From: Spirogloea muscicola
Taxonomy: Eukaryota > Streptophyta > Zygnematophyceae > Spirogloeales > Spirogloeaceae
Reading direction: 5' to 3'
Length of the DNA stretch: 64,000 nucleotides
NCBI GenBank assembly: GCA_009602725.1
Contig: WELB01000322.1
Span: 38,292 to 102,291 of the forward strand
The translations under genes and the position numbers were made by a program. Positions 42,115 to 53,427 of the stretch are shown piece by piece (the first letter of the stretch is position 1; the number at the start of each line of letters is the position of its first letter). The notes under the pieces are model-generated. The model did no database searches. It saw nothing but the letters and a program-made list of their open reading frames with translations, and had not been told where the DNA came from.

Positions 42115-42619
42115 NNNNNNNNNNNNNNNNNNNNNNNNNNNNNNNNNNNNNNNNNNNNNNNNNNNNNNNNNNNNNNNNNNNNNNNNNNNNNNNNNNNNNN
42201 NNNNNNNNNNNNNNNNNNNNNNNNNNNNNNNNNNNNNNNNNNNNNNNNNNNNNNNNNNNNNNNNNNNNNNNNNNNNNNNNNNNNNNNNNNNNNNNNNNNN
42301 NNNNNNNNNNNNNNNNNNNNNNNNNNNNNNNNNNNNNNNNNNNNNNNNNNNNNNNNNNNNNNNNNNNNNNNNNNNNNNNNNNNNNNNNNNNNNNNNNNNN
42401 NNNNNNNNNNNNNNNNNNNNNNNNNNNNNNNNNNNNNNNNNNNNNNNNNNNNNNNNNNNNNNNNNNNNNNNNNNNNNNNNNNNNNNNNNNNNNNNNNNNN
42501 NNNNNNNNNNNNNNNNNNNNNNNNNNNNNNNNNNNNNNNNNNNNNNNNNNNNNNNNNNNNNNNNNNNNNNNNNNNNNNNNNNNNNNNNNNNNNNNNNNNN
42601 NNNNNNNNNNNNNNNNNNN
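42115..42619. other. Assembly gap (505 N)
   Basis: Gap inside the LINE nest. The strands of the fragments on the two sides are opposite, so the gap probably spans an inverted junction. Confidence 0.99.
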
Positions 42620-42960
42620 CGAAGGTGCAGCGCACGGGCCATGGACCTCTGCAGCGAGACGGCCAAGCGCATGCGATACACTTGCGCCAGCGACCCGGCT
42701 GCAGGAAAGTCTACCGGCTCACCATGGAAGCGACGGGCGATTGCGTGGCGGGCGAGCTGGTTAAGTAGCTCAAGCCACCGAGCGCCCAGTGCCCCATGGA
42801 TGTCAATTGCCAACGGGAAGAACTCGTCTTCCGGCGGATGGGCCGCCTCCGGATCTCGGTGGAGCGCCTCATTCCCCGCATCGAAGCTATTCTGACCTGC
42901 TGTTGCTCACTCGTGGGTATTGAGCTTCCCTAGTGTGATGTTGTGTTTGGTAGAGTAGTC
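42620..42960 (-). mobile_element. Family 1 LINE C-terminal fragment, inverted
   Basis: On the minus strand: LAIDIHGALGARWLELLNQL, HGEPVDFPAAGSLAQVYRMR and QRSMARALHL at the gap edge. It is close to the copies at 1-240 and 19600-19800 with a few differences. Confidence 0.7.
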
Positions 42961-42974
42961 CTTCTTCTTGGGTG

Positions 42975-43550
42975 CCGGCCGAGCCCTCGCTGCTGCCTCT
43001 GGCTCTGGCCAGGGGACGTCCTTCCAGGAACATAGCCTCTCTGACCTGCGATTGCTTAGCAGGGGTTACTGAGTAGTTAGTAGCTGCTTTGTTTCTTCTT
43101 GTGTGCTTCTTTCTTAGTGCTTCGCCTTAGTGCTTCGCCTGGCCCCCTTCTCCTTGGGCTTCTTGTACTCTGCTCATTCTTTTTTGGGCTGGCTGTTCCA
43201 GCCCCTATCCTCAATGGGCGAGCTCTTTCTTCTTCGGCATCTCTTTCTTTGGCTTTGGACATTGTCCATTCTTTTTGGGCTGGCAAAGCCAGCCCCTCGT
43301 CTCTATGGGCGAGCCCTTTCTTTCTGGGGCTGGCAAAGCCAGCCCAAAAAGAATGGACAATGTCCAAAGCCAAAGAAAGAGATGCCGAAGAAAGACTACT
43401 CTACCAAACACAACATTGGGCTGGTAAGCCAGCCCAAAAAAGAATGAACAAAGTACGAGAAGGGGGCCAGGGGAAGCCGGACTAAAACGACTCTCATTAA
43501 GGAAGCGCGGCCAGATTGACTGGTGCGGAAAGGCCAGCCCAAAGGAATGG
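42975..43550. mobile_element. Family 1 LINE 3' end with nested palindromic tail
   Basis: The plus strand carries AGRALAAASGSGQG and SLSDLRLLSRGY with a stop at about 43070, followed by the tail. The tail is palindromic at two levels: inner arms 43231-43296 and 43326-43391 match at 63 of 66 positions around a 29-base loop, and outer arms at about 43140-43206 and 43415-43480 carry the normal family 1 tail in opposite directions. An antisense CCAGTCAAT motif follows at 43500-43525. Confidence 0.75.
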
Positions 43551-43685
43551 GACTCTAAACTGATGTTGGGTTGTTGGCGGCGGGGATCCCTGCCACGTGG
43601 CGTGCGCTCGGCGCGGCAGGGTCGCAACCGTCCGCGATCGAATTCGCAGTGTGCTGGTCCCTCGACGACGCCAGCGTCAGCGTCA

Positions 43686-43734
<49 letters not shown>

Positions 43735-44324
43735 CGCCGGCGTATGTCTGGAAGCCGAGGGCCTTTATACAGCCGCTCAAGTCGTGAAGGCCTTCCTGGC
43801 AGCTCCCCACAGCACCGGGCGCCATGTCGCCGCTGAAGCAGGCGCTCGGCCGCGGCGGCGCCGCCCTGCGTGCGGGCTCCGCCGCGCTTGGCCGCCCGGT
43901 AGGCGAGGTCGGCCGGCAGTGGCCGGCGGCGGCGGCGGCGGCGGGGAGCGAGCGGGCGTCGGACGTGGCAGGCAGAAGGTTCATAGCCATTCGACCTTGA
44001 CTCGCGCAGCGTTGGTTTACACTTTGGGAGACTGCGGCGACACTCTCGCTGCAGCTCGTGCCTCTGCTCCACGTCAGGGTTTCACATCCACACGTTAGCT
44101 TGGCCACTTAAGTACGATCAACTTACTGCGAGAAGACGTTCTAGCGACGAGGCAAACCACAGTCAAATGAAGTGGGAGTTTCTGACCCCCAAGACAGATG
44201 CCAGACCAGCCTGTGGGCAGGGGTTGGTCAAGTTTTGTCGCTTAAGAGTCGCCTCTTGCGAGAGAGGCACTGGCACTGTTGAGGGATTAAGAAGCCTGCG
44301 AAGGAAGAGCAATTTAAATAAGCA
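43551..44324. other. GC-rich upstream region with GCC tract and G-box
   Basis: A perfect GCCACGTGGC lies at 43592-43601 and a (GCC)n tract at about 43688-43735. An ATG at 43824 opens a 58-codon frame (MSPLKQALGRGGAALRAGSA) that looks like an organelle-targeting peptide and could be an alternative first exon of the downstream Rossmann protein, but I found no donor/acceptor pair in the right phase. Confidence 0.4.
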
Positions 44325-46794
44325 ATGAAGGACACTGAGGAGATAGGTCCATTGGTGACAAATGGCGTCTGGAATACAGCTGATAAGCTATCGTCTTCTA
44401 TCTCTTCGGACAGCGGCTTCTCAGTGGCAGCTGAGGAAGCGCCATTCGGCACGCTAGGAACACAAGCTGGCCCTACACCAGAGGCTGTACCTGTTCAGGA
44501 AGCCCCCCAGCAGCCCCGTAGCAAGGTGACCAATGGTTCCCCTTGCTGCTTTTTTTGATGACTTGGCAGCTAGTTTCCGTGGAGATACTGAATCTGCTCA
44601 TGCTCCTGGTTGTCATTTGAAAAAGTTTTGCGTGCTGACTTACAAATTTATCGTACTGGCAGCTGCTGGTCATTGGTGGTAATGGCTTTGTTGGAAGAGC
44701 CATCTGCAAGGAGGCCCTGTCCTCAGGGCGTGAAGTCCTGGGGTTGAGCAGGTCTTGCAGTAACAATCTTACCTCATTCTTCTCCTAGATGTTATCCTGC
44801 AGAAGCGAGTGCTGCGAGTTTTACCAATTTGCAGTGTGCTATGACGGCTGCAAGGTGGTTGATATAGCCACACAACTTCGCCGTTGTGCCTTCTTGAAGC
44901 GGTAGTCCTTTAGCTGGGGGCGCATGACAGAGTGCCAAAAGGTGCACCTTGTCACAGATCCGGAGCTCCGTCAACAAAGGAATCCTGGATACACCAAGTA
45001 GATTGGATCCGAGGTGAACAGAGATTATGAGCGATGTATCATCATTTCACATCTTGTCAATGAGTCACTCAAACGATTGCCATGGGCTTGTTACGTACTT
45101 GTCCTCCTTGACTTCATATTATTTCTGCTTGTACTGTTCTGAGGTAATGACAATTATTCAGATACACCTTCTGAGAAACTATGCTTGTGTGAACAGGTAG
45201 CGTTTTTGACACACACATATGGAAGGACAAGCTGAAGGACGTTTCAGCAGTGGTTCGTTTGCTCATCTTCATCTGATTCTGGATATGCTTGGTTCAAAAG
45301 GAAAAGCATTGCTCTTACACTTTGACTAGCAAGGTGGTGGCAACATAACATTCAACCTATCCTCACGATCATACCTGCACGCATTAAATTTGTGCAGATC
45401 TCGTGTGTGGGGGGTTTCGGATCAAATGATGCTATGCGCAAGATCAATGGAGAGGCGAACGTTGTTGCTGTGAACACTGCTGCTGACGAAGGTTTGTCAT
45501 TGTGGCAGTCATGGACTGGACACACTGATGCTTGTCACACCTATTACATTTTCAACAAGTACAAGCTGGGATGTGAGTAGAGTTCAGGGAGATGAGTGCC
45601 TGGAGTAGAAGGACCGAAATGAAGTCGGTTCAGGTTGGTGCAGGTGTCAAGAGATTCGTCTTTATCTCGGCTCACGATGTTGGACTACCTCCCTTCATCT
45701 TACGCGGATACTTTGAGGGCAAGGTAAGTCTGAATATCTTAGGCAAGCCTGTCCTGTGCTTGGACTGGCTGGGCAGTTCGTATAGAGTGTAATAGAAGAC
45801 GAATCTTACCAAAGCTACCAGATGCAAGGAGGACTGCACTAGTAGGTTGGTGGTATGTGAAAATCGAGCTCTTTTCGGCGAGGCGGTGCCTGTTAGAGTA
45901 ATCTTGAGTCCAGTGTTGCACAATGCTCCGATTTCACAGACTGTATGCTTTGCTTTTACCATGGTCATCTTATCACCTCACTCTCCAGAAGGCTTGCCAT
46001 TAGCAGCACTAAGCTATTACCACATACTTGTCACATGTTTGGCGAGTTGCCATGCATTGCAGAAAGCAGCTGAAGAAGCGGTCCGTATGAAGTTCCCCTA
46101 CTCTGGTACGCGTTAATTGTCCTGCCTCACAGCATCCTTGTAATTGGCTGGCTGCCTATCAGTACAGGCAGATTACCAAGTTGTGTTAGATATACACAGA
46201 GAAAGTGATACCAAATGCAGGTAGTCATCAACTGCCACCCTGTCTACTTAGCCACAAAAGGTTGCCTCTTAAGCAAGGTATGCTATTGTGGCTCAGGTGT
46301 GATCCTCAGACCGGCAATGATTCATGGAACAAGACAAGTTGGAAATGTGGCAGTCCCATTGAGCATTGTTGGAGCTCCACTTGAGATGGTAAGGACCATC
46401 TTGGTGTGCTGTCAAGCTTCAATTTGGTATCTGCTTGCACAAATTGTTCAGGGAGCACTGCTTGTTTGCCCTTAACAACGTGGCATTGTGGTTGCTTTGG
46501 TTGCTGAAAACCAGCGACTACAGCACGTTCTGCTTGCATGCTGGAGTTCAATGGGCAGCAGAGAGCTCAATTAGTTAACGAAGTCATTCTGCACTGCTGA
46601 GCAAGGTCACATCCTGATTGCAGGTCCTTCGAAATGCAAAGTGGGCTAGCAACTTGCCTTTAATAGGCCCTGCATTGGTTCCGCCTGTGAAGGTCACTTC
46701 AGTAGCGAAGGCTGCAGTAAGAGCTGCAACTGACAATGCCATTCCACCGGGAGCATTGGATGTGTGGGGCATTCTCAAGCATGGAGATCGATGA
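44325..46794 (+). CDS. NAD(P)-binding Rossmann protein, At1g32220/COQ11-like atypical SDR
   Basis: Nine exons (44325-44525, 44663-44751, 44958-45013, 45197-45252, 45398-45491, 45644-45723, 46063-46105, 46297-46388 and 46624-46794) join in frame to 293 residues. The core matches the plant At1g32220/At5g10730 group, related to yeast Coq11 and NDUFA9: dinucleotide motif LLVIGGNGFVGRAICKEALS, ISCVGGFGSNDAMRKING, ANVVAVNTAADEGVKRFVFI, LRGYFEGKKAAEEAV, VILRPAMIHGTRQVGN, LSIVGAPLEM and IGPALVPPVKVTSVAKAAV. The classical SDR Tyr-Lys pair is replaced by the Gly-Tyr-x3-Lys seen in this group. The substrate is unknown; roles in plastoglobules or in ubiquinone metabolism are proposed for relatives. The first 60 residues are not typical of a transit peptide, and an in-frame stop lies just before the ATG, so the real N terminus may come from an upstream exon. 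Confidence 0.88.
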
Positions 46795-48685
46795 TCGATC
46801 CGGCATGGGATAGCTTGTACATTGGCACAGTAGGTAGCAGGCCACCACTCGTGGCCATATGACACGCCAAGTATTGTCAGGACTGAGGTGCCGAGCGAGC
46901 ATTGAGCCATTAAATTCCTCTGAGATTACTGCTAGCTGCTTCGTAAAATGCAGAGCAGGGGCTATTGCTTCAGATGAGGATTCTGACAGACATGTGCCTC
47001 GAAGCCATACTTGGCAACATGGGCTCTTCCGAGCTAGCCCTTGACAACAAGCTAGCCCTTGTATCTCCACCAGATAATAATGGCAACAGCTCACACAAAC
47101 GCCACTCTGGTGGCAGTCCAAGTAGCACTGGTCCCATTTTCGTTGACAGTTGAGGTATCACATTGGATTGGATGCCTCGTAGGTGACTTCAAGTGTGGTA
47201 GTGTTGGTGGTTCTGAGCGAGGCAGTGTCTCGCACATGTGAGCAACTATCACGTCGGTCCTGCGCCAGTGAGCAGTGAAAGTACGGTTGCTCTCGTTGTC
47301 CAGCTGACTCTCGCTGGCTGGACTGCAGGGGTGCCAAGGACATGGTTAAGCACAGCGTCTTGCAATGTTTCAGAGGCGAAGCTTTCTCGAGGCGGCTCCT
47401 TAAACAACAATGGTAAAAATAATGATACAATGCCTGCAACCGGGCAGGGACATAGGGCAATGAATGTGATAATGCTAACACATAGAAAATTTTGCTCTTC
47501 CAAAGGCTCAGTAGCTGAGAGAGGCCAGCCCATAATGATGGACACAGGACCTGATTCTGATAGCACCAGAAGCTTTCCTCAATGTCATCCTCACAAGAGC
47601 GTGCCTTGTGAACCACATTCTCCTGCCTATAGATGGACGCCGCAAGTTGGAAGTTAGATATAAGAGGTAAGAAGCAGAGACAGCTGATCATCGAGTAGTG
47701 AAAGGATCAGAAAGTGTAAAGGCGACAGGCGCATTATGGAAGGAACAGAGAAGGAAAGATAAAAATGGCAGGACATGATTGGCAGCACAGGGTAGACCTT
47801 CACAAGGTGATGACCTCTTTCTCCAGCTTATTCTATCAGCAATTAAACCTCTAAATTGGTGCTACCACTTTAAGAATTACTTCTCCCTCCATGGACTGCC
47901 AGGAGGAGCTGCATGAAAAGATTGTGCGCATTGAGCGAATCGTGGGGTATGCGTTGTGATCCTTTTGACGGACTTCTCAATGTGCAAGAAACGCCCATCA
48001 ACTCCAGTCCCTGCTATGGTGTCAGCTGCTTGCCCTAACTCGTCTCTGGTCGCGCAAACACTTGATTGCGACAAGGAGGCAAGCAGCTGACACCATGATC
48101 TATGGGACAAGTGGTCGTGCAGGTATCAGGTCTCTGAAAGGTGGACTCTCATTGCATACCCTCACACAAGCATGAGTACAGTAAGTGAGGCAAGCAAGGA
48201 TATTGGCAAGCTGTACTTCGTCGAGCGGCACATCTACTGCAGGGATGACATCACGTCTGGGCAACTCCATTCACAGATGGCTGGGTTGAGGCTATAGGGG
48301 ATGGTTGCTAAGATGGCACTGATAGCCTGGTCTTGGCACTGCTTAAATATTCCAGCGCTGTAGCATTTGCCTGCTCGGTTCGTGCTCGATGCGAGCGCAG
48401 ATCAAGTCCACGCTCTGCACAGAGGTGCGACGCCAGCACTACTTCTTGCTTCTTGCCGAGTAGCTTATGCAAATGCTGCATGCTATGAGCTATCTCAAGA
48501 TCTGCAAGCACGCGGTAAGGCTGGAAGGGACTCAACCGACTGTGGTGGCATCAGAGTAAGTACTTCGTGCCAAAAGGAGGGCTTCTGGGAGCGCATGTCC
48601 TCGTCTGCACACAGCGTCTTCAGACTGACCCGGGCTGACCTGACGCAGGCGTGGCAGACGTGGACTCCTTCAAGTGCAGCGATGA
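46795..48685. other. No recognisable gene
   Basis: It contains an antisense hairpin module at about 47495-47545 (GAGAGAGGCCAGCCCATAAT) and a perfect 19-base inverted repeat at 48016-48034 and 48078-48096. Open frames such as 47158-47691 (-) and 48367-48792 (+) show no domain. Nothing else supported. Confidence 0.45.
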
Positions 48686-48900
48686 TAGACTCATCGGTTC
48701 CTGTTGCAGGGAAGAGAAAATGCGAGGTGCGCATGGCATGGAGGGGAGGCCAAACCAAGCCAATACAATCTTCAGCCAAATCTAGTGCATAGAGTGGGGC
48801 CACACCAAGCGAAGCCTTATGCTAAGGGGGCTAAGGTAAATGTGCGAAAGCCAGTTGAAGGGGGACTCTAGTACCACAAGTGAGAACGAGGGAAGTGAGT
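48686..48900 (-). repeat. Family 2 LINE tail, old copy
   Basis: GCGAGGTGCGCATGGCATGG, AGGCCAAACCAAGCCAATAC and the complement of VLTCG at the far end give a recognisable but diverged 3' tail without ORF sequence before it. Confidence 0.55.
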
Positions 48901-49378
48901 GCATTTCCTGAAGTGCGCTCACAATGTTACGGCAAATGCCAAGAACAATGAGAGAATGGGCACAGCCTCAGCGTTCACAAGAGAAGAAAATGACACGATA
49001 CTTCCTTTTCAGTAAGAGCAACTGCCGTCTGCTCTTCAGCTCGTACCTTGTAATCCCACCAGCAAACTTGTTGACTGATATCCAGTTACTCTGCTTGATG
49101 TGAGCCCCCAAGAGACTTCCAGGAGGACTGCTCTTTAGCCAGAAAGACACCATCTTATTGACCAAGAACAGTTCCTGACTCGGCGAGGAGCTCTGCAACA
49201 AGTCCATGTCTGATGAGTCGTCGAATTCAACATCCGAGAAGAGCTGCACAGTACTCTCCCCGCAGACCTCCATAAGGCCTGACTAGCTCATACTTACTCG
49301 TGCTCATAAGGCGTCTGCCTCAACGTTGGCACGCCTTGTTGGCTGGCACTACAAGCGGCATACGACCACCATAGCACA
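48901..49378 (-). other. Unassigned region with a 101-codon open frame
   Basis: The minus-strand frame 49273-48968 (MEVCGESTVQLFSDVEFDDS) is acidic, then Lys/Arg-rich at its end. It has no recognisable family, splice context or upstream element, and could be chance or a short exon. Confidence 0.2.
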
Positions 49379-49380
49379 TA

Positions 49381-49720
49381 CAGTCAAACCTGTCTAAGCT
49401 TATCCTCCATTAGCTTATATCCTGTATATCGTTATCAGATTCTGGCAAACCGAGTTGGTTGATTGGCGTAAGCTTATAATTCTCTACATATCCATACTTT
49501 ATATATTTTTCTCAAAATATAAGCTTATACCTATGGATATCTCTTAATTACACGCATTCTTTATGGACGGACCGTGCGGACGGACCGTGCGACGGCGGGC
49601 GACCGTGCGACGGCCGTGCGACGGCCGTGCGACGGACCGTGCGACCTGTGTACCCTTGTATCCTGTGTGTCGCATGCAAACCTCCTCAACCGACCGCATA
49701 AGCTTAGACAGGTTTGACTG
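49381..49720. mobile_element. pogo/Tigger-like MITE with TA target duplication
   Basis: A 340-base element begins and ends with a perfect 23-base inverted repeat (CAGTCAAACCTGTCTAAGCT, then TAT), flanked by TA at 49379-49380 and 49721-49722. The CAGT start and TA duplication fit the Tc1/mariner-pogo superfamily. The interior is AT-rich with four more TAAGCTTAT-like words, then a short GC-rich array of GACCGTGCGACG units at about 49563-49650. No transposase is encoded, so it depends on one elsewhere. Confidence 0.88.
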
Positions 49721-49722
49721 TA

Positions 49723-50354
49723 GTTGCTGCTCACGATAAAGCACCCAGGAGTGAACCCAGGAGTGAATGTGTCGACCTTTCTTTGGCTTTCTTGGTAGCA
49801 CTTCTGATCTTTCTGAAGTCTCTCATGATATTACCTTAGCTGAGATTGCATTCAGTCAGCCCAGCACTTTCATAGCTTGATGACTCCGTCGTTTGTTGTA
49901 GTGTTAGATAAGGGAGTCGGTTTGTCGACATTCCCTGGCTGTTGTTGGATATCTGTGACAAATACTGCTCGATCAACAAGCACTAGATCAACCAAGCATG
50001 TGTACAGCTTCATGATTCTGCCTTCTCATTCATATTCTGCTCATGCTTCCTGTTATCTATCATCTGTGGTCCTTAAGACGTCCAGCTTTGTACAAGTAGA
50101 CGGAGTGGCATCTTCACTCCGACCCCTGTACTGCCATACGTGCTCAACCTCCTGACATTTGCTGGCCTTGTGATGCTGCTCCAGCCGATGACATATTAGA
50201 ATATCAATAGTTTCTGAGATTGAGCAGCTTAACCTAAAGATTGCATTCAGAACACCTCCCTCACCTGGCAATGATGCATCCCCAATCACTTCAAGCAAGT
50301 GATGCAGCTGCAAACATTGCATCACACTGCCTACGGTTGAATCAAGTTGCATTT
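49723..50354. other. Unassigned region
   Basis: A minus-strand open frame at 50490-50053 (145 codons, with LLEVIGDASLPGEGGVLNAI) overlaps the tandem duplication that follows. It has no family I recognise and could be a real exon or decayed sequence. Confidence 0.25.
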
Positions 50355-50630
50355 CATCTACAATGGCCAGAGTAGGACTTCTGACAGTCCCAAATGACAA
50401 GAGAAGAGGTGCTTGCACCCAACATCTCTTACACCGGCTGTCTAGTACTACTACATGCACACTTGGTCTCTTGTACAAGCAAGTTCGCAAGTTTTATCTA
50501 CAATGGCCAGAGTAGGACTTCTGACAGTCTCAAGTGACAAGAGAAGAGGTGCTTGCACCAACATCTCTTACACCGGCTGTCTCGTACTACTACATGCACA
50601 CTTGGTCTCTTCTACAAGCAAGTACACAGA
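50355..50630. repeat. 140-base tandem duplication
   Basis: Two head-to-tail copies, the second beginning at about 50495. Each runs from ATCTACAATGGCCAGAGTAG to CTCTTNTACAAGCAAGT, with about 95 percent identity by eye. Confidence 0.85.
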
Positions 50631-52125
50631 TGTCAACAATAAAGCGTAGATTTTAACTGCGTTTGGTTGTCAGTATTGACTTTGGTAGAGTCTGCCTCTT
50701 CAATACATCAGACTGAAATATCGTGACAGTTGTTCACCAAAGACTGATCTCTTTCAAGATTCGCTCTGTGCGCTCAAGGGGCAAATGGAGCTGCAGCCAA
50801 AGAAAAACTTACTCAGAAGTAGGACTCCCAGCCGCACATTAGAGCCTGCCAGACTGCTGCAATAGTCGCTGTTGCTGAACGATGCTTGCCAGCTGATTGT
50901 CGATGTTGACAGAGTTTTTAGAAGTATTGACATACTGCACATTTTGTGTTGAAGCAGCACAAGTGTAGCCTTAAAAATGGATGCCATCCTGCTATCACGT
51001 CAATTCACTTGTGCTTGAAGTAGTGTATGTTATGGACGACCTCGCCCAACCATTGTGCGGTGTTGGCATAGCTGTTCAGGCAGTTGAAGGTCCTTCAAGG
51101 CCAGTAACCTAAGCACTAGCCTTCGTACTGAAGCCACCAGTGCTTGCCAGACGGTTCCTGCACGGGAGCCATTTGTGAAATTTCATGTACATGGCATCCC
51201 CATGTAACTGCGTCGTATCAAGGCACACCCAAACGTATACTGTAGCAAGCCTACGTGACGGAAGCTATTGTCCACCAAAGCTTGTCAAATAGTAGACCAA
51301 AAATGATTTATAGATCATTGCATATTTACTGGGCACCACAATAGCTTGAGACTGCAGAGAACCAATGAAATCATAGGTGTTCTTTCTCGCCTTCACTTTT
51401 GAGTTGGTGAGCTTTCATCTGTAGAGAGTAGCAACAAACTGGGCAGTTGCTGAGGCGAATTTGAGGGTCAACGCTGACGAAGATTGGCTTACGTCAGAAG
51501 GAGAATGACTAGCAAAATGGGGTGATGACTGTGGGCGGGCTGGGGAGAACGTTGAGAAGTCTCAGAAATGTAGGCCCTCAGTTCGATGGCAGATCAGGCT
51601 GCGGTAATAGAAGCAGATGCAGCTTGGGACCGGTTGACAAGTGACTGAAGTCGGACAATTTCCAAGACGGGTATTAGTAACTGCTTTTCAGACTGTTGAT
51701 CGGTACACGAAGTCGAAATTGTCGTGCGCACCCGTCCGAAACAAAGCCACCTGACCTTCTGAAGTGTTGCAAAGGCTCTCAATCTTTGGCATACTGGTGA
51801 GTTGCTGCCGAAGCAGATTGACAACAGCTGCGAAGTCCAACCATGGGGTGTCTCGGGATGGAGACCCCCACCTTACAATCGTTTTAATCGGTGAGTGGGG
51901 CTTTTGATCGAAATTAAGCCTGTTGCTTTCGGGTCACAAATTTTCTTTCGAAGCTATCCACCGTCTAGTCGTTTCGGCTGGCTACTTGTCAAAATGACAG
52001 TCAGCAATAATAGACAACGATCCAGAGACCTGACATGCAAATGCGTGCCAAATGTGTGACGTGTTGGCAAGGTAGCTGCATAGCAGCAAGAGGACATTTG
52101 CTGGTGAGAGCCAGATTGCACTGAA
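50631..52125. other. No recognisable gene
   Basis: The only structure seen is a stretch at about 51065-51175 that is repeated, diverged, at 60403-60512. Open frames such as 51594-51824 (-) have no domain. Confidence 0.4.
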
Positions 52126-52580
52126 AGTGCGCAGATGGAAGCGGCTCCGGGCACAGGGAAAGGAAGCTGGCCTCCCTGGCCGTTGGAAACCCCTGTGAGC
52201 GAAGGCGTCTTCGATCACCCCCCCTCCATCCAGGATGAAGCAGGCGTTAGTGCTGCGACCTTGAATGCTTTTGAGGGGTGGCAGCGGTCCTTGGCCCACG
52301 TCTTGTATCTGCAAGCTGGCCGTCTTCTGGAGGCCGCCCCTGGCTTGGCAAGGGGACTGCTTTCTGGCTGCTAGTCTTCCTGATTTGCGGCTGCTTGACA
52401 GAAATACTTATTGGCCAGTGTCCGTGGTACTTGCATAGCTGCCTGTTGTAGCGCTTTCCGGCCCCTTCGGACCCTGTCCATTACAATCTTGGGGCTGGCC
52501 TCTTACAACGCTCGCCCCTCTGGAAGAGCTTACTCACCTATCTCTCCGGCAGCCCTCGCCCCACTTCAAGAGCTGCTGTT
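52126..52580 (+). mobile_element. Decayed LINE 3' end and tail module
   Basis: Positions 52255-52330 encode FEGWQRSLAHVLYLQAGRLL, matching the terminal QRSMARALHLRAGRAL of the LINEs, followed by a trace of the terminal DLRLL codons at about 52380-52400. A module with GGCCCCTTCGGACCCTGTCC and GGGGCTGGCCTCTTACAACG is at 52455-52520. Confidence 0.6.
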
Positions 52581-53427
52581 TCGCTTTACACTGGGTGGGG
52601 ATTTGAGCGCCCGGTGCGCCCGTGTCAAATGGCTGAGCCGGGGGAGGGTTCTTCGACCACCGCTTTCCCGTGCCGACTGGGGGAGGTGCCAACCGAGGGC
52701 GTTGCTCAGCGAGCGCGGGCGGGCGGCTGCGCACGGCGGGCCGCTCCTCGCCGTACGATGGCCAACGTCACAGGTATCGAGGGTCCCCGCTGCCGCCAAG
52801 TGGCGGCCGTTCGCACACGTTGCCGCTGCCGCACGTGCGTCTCGGAAGCTGCCGGGCCATAAGCAGCCCCGCGCTCCGGCGAGGGCGCCACGTGGCGACA
52901 TCTGCACTGCGCCGGCTGCAACTGGCCCGGCCGCCGCAGATAGCGCCTTCCAGGAAGGTGAGCTGGGCAGGTGCACCCGTGCTCGGCGGTCGCCACGTGG
53001 CAGCAGCTGAAGAGCAGCCTTTGCAGCCCGTCCGATGGCGGTGCTCCATGCCTAGAGGCAGTCGGACTGAGAATCCCCCGAGATGGTGCACGCGCGGGAG
53101 CCCCCGCCACTCCCCGGCGTGCCTGTCGGCGGAGCACCGGCCCCGGATGCTGCCCCCCCGTCACCTTTCTGGAGCGGTACAAAGGCGGGCCGGGGCCCTC
53201 CGTGCAGGGCCACCGCGCTCAGCTCCCGCCGCCGCCGCTGCCCGCCTGCTCCTCCCCAGCCCCTCCTCCGCCGCCCCAGCCACCGCGTCGCCCCCAGCGC
53301 GCCGCACCGCGCCCGTGCCCGCGCCCGCCAGCGCTGCCGGCCCCCCGTCCCGCAGCTCGCCTTTGCCCTCGGTCGCTCAGGCCCCGTCGCCCGACGCACG
53401 GCATCCTCCAGCAGCCCGGCCGCCGAG
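52581..53427 (+). promoter_or_regulatory. GC-rich upstream region with paired G-boxes
   Basis: It lies before the secreted-protein gene. CACGTG occurs at 52889-52894 (in GCGCCACGTGGCGAC) and 52994-52999 (in CGCCACGTGGCAG). The last 200 bases are C-rich and read as a likely 5' UTR. A similar arrangement precedes the paralogue at 63698. Confidence 0.5.
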
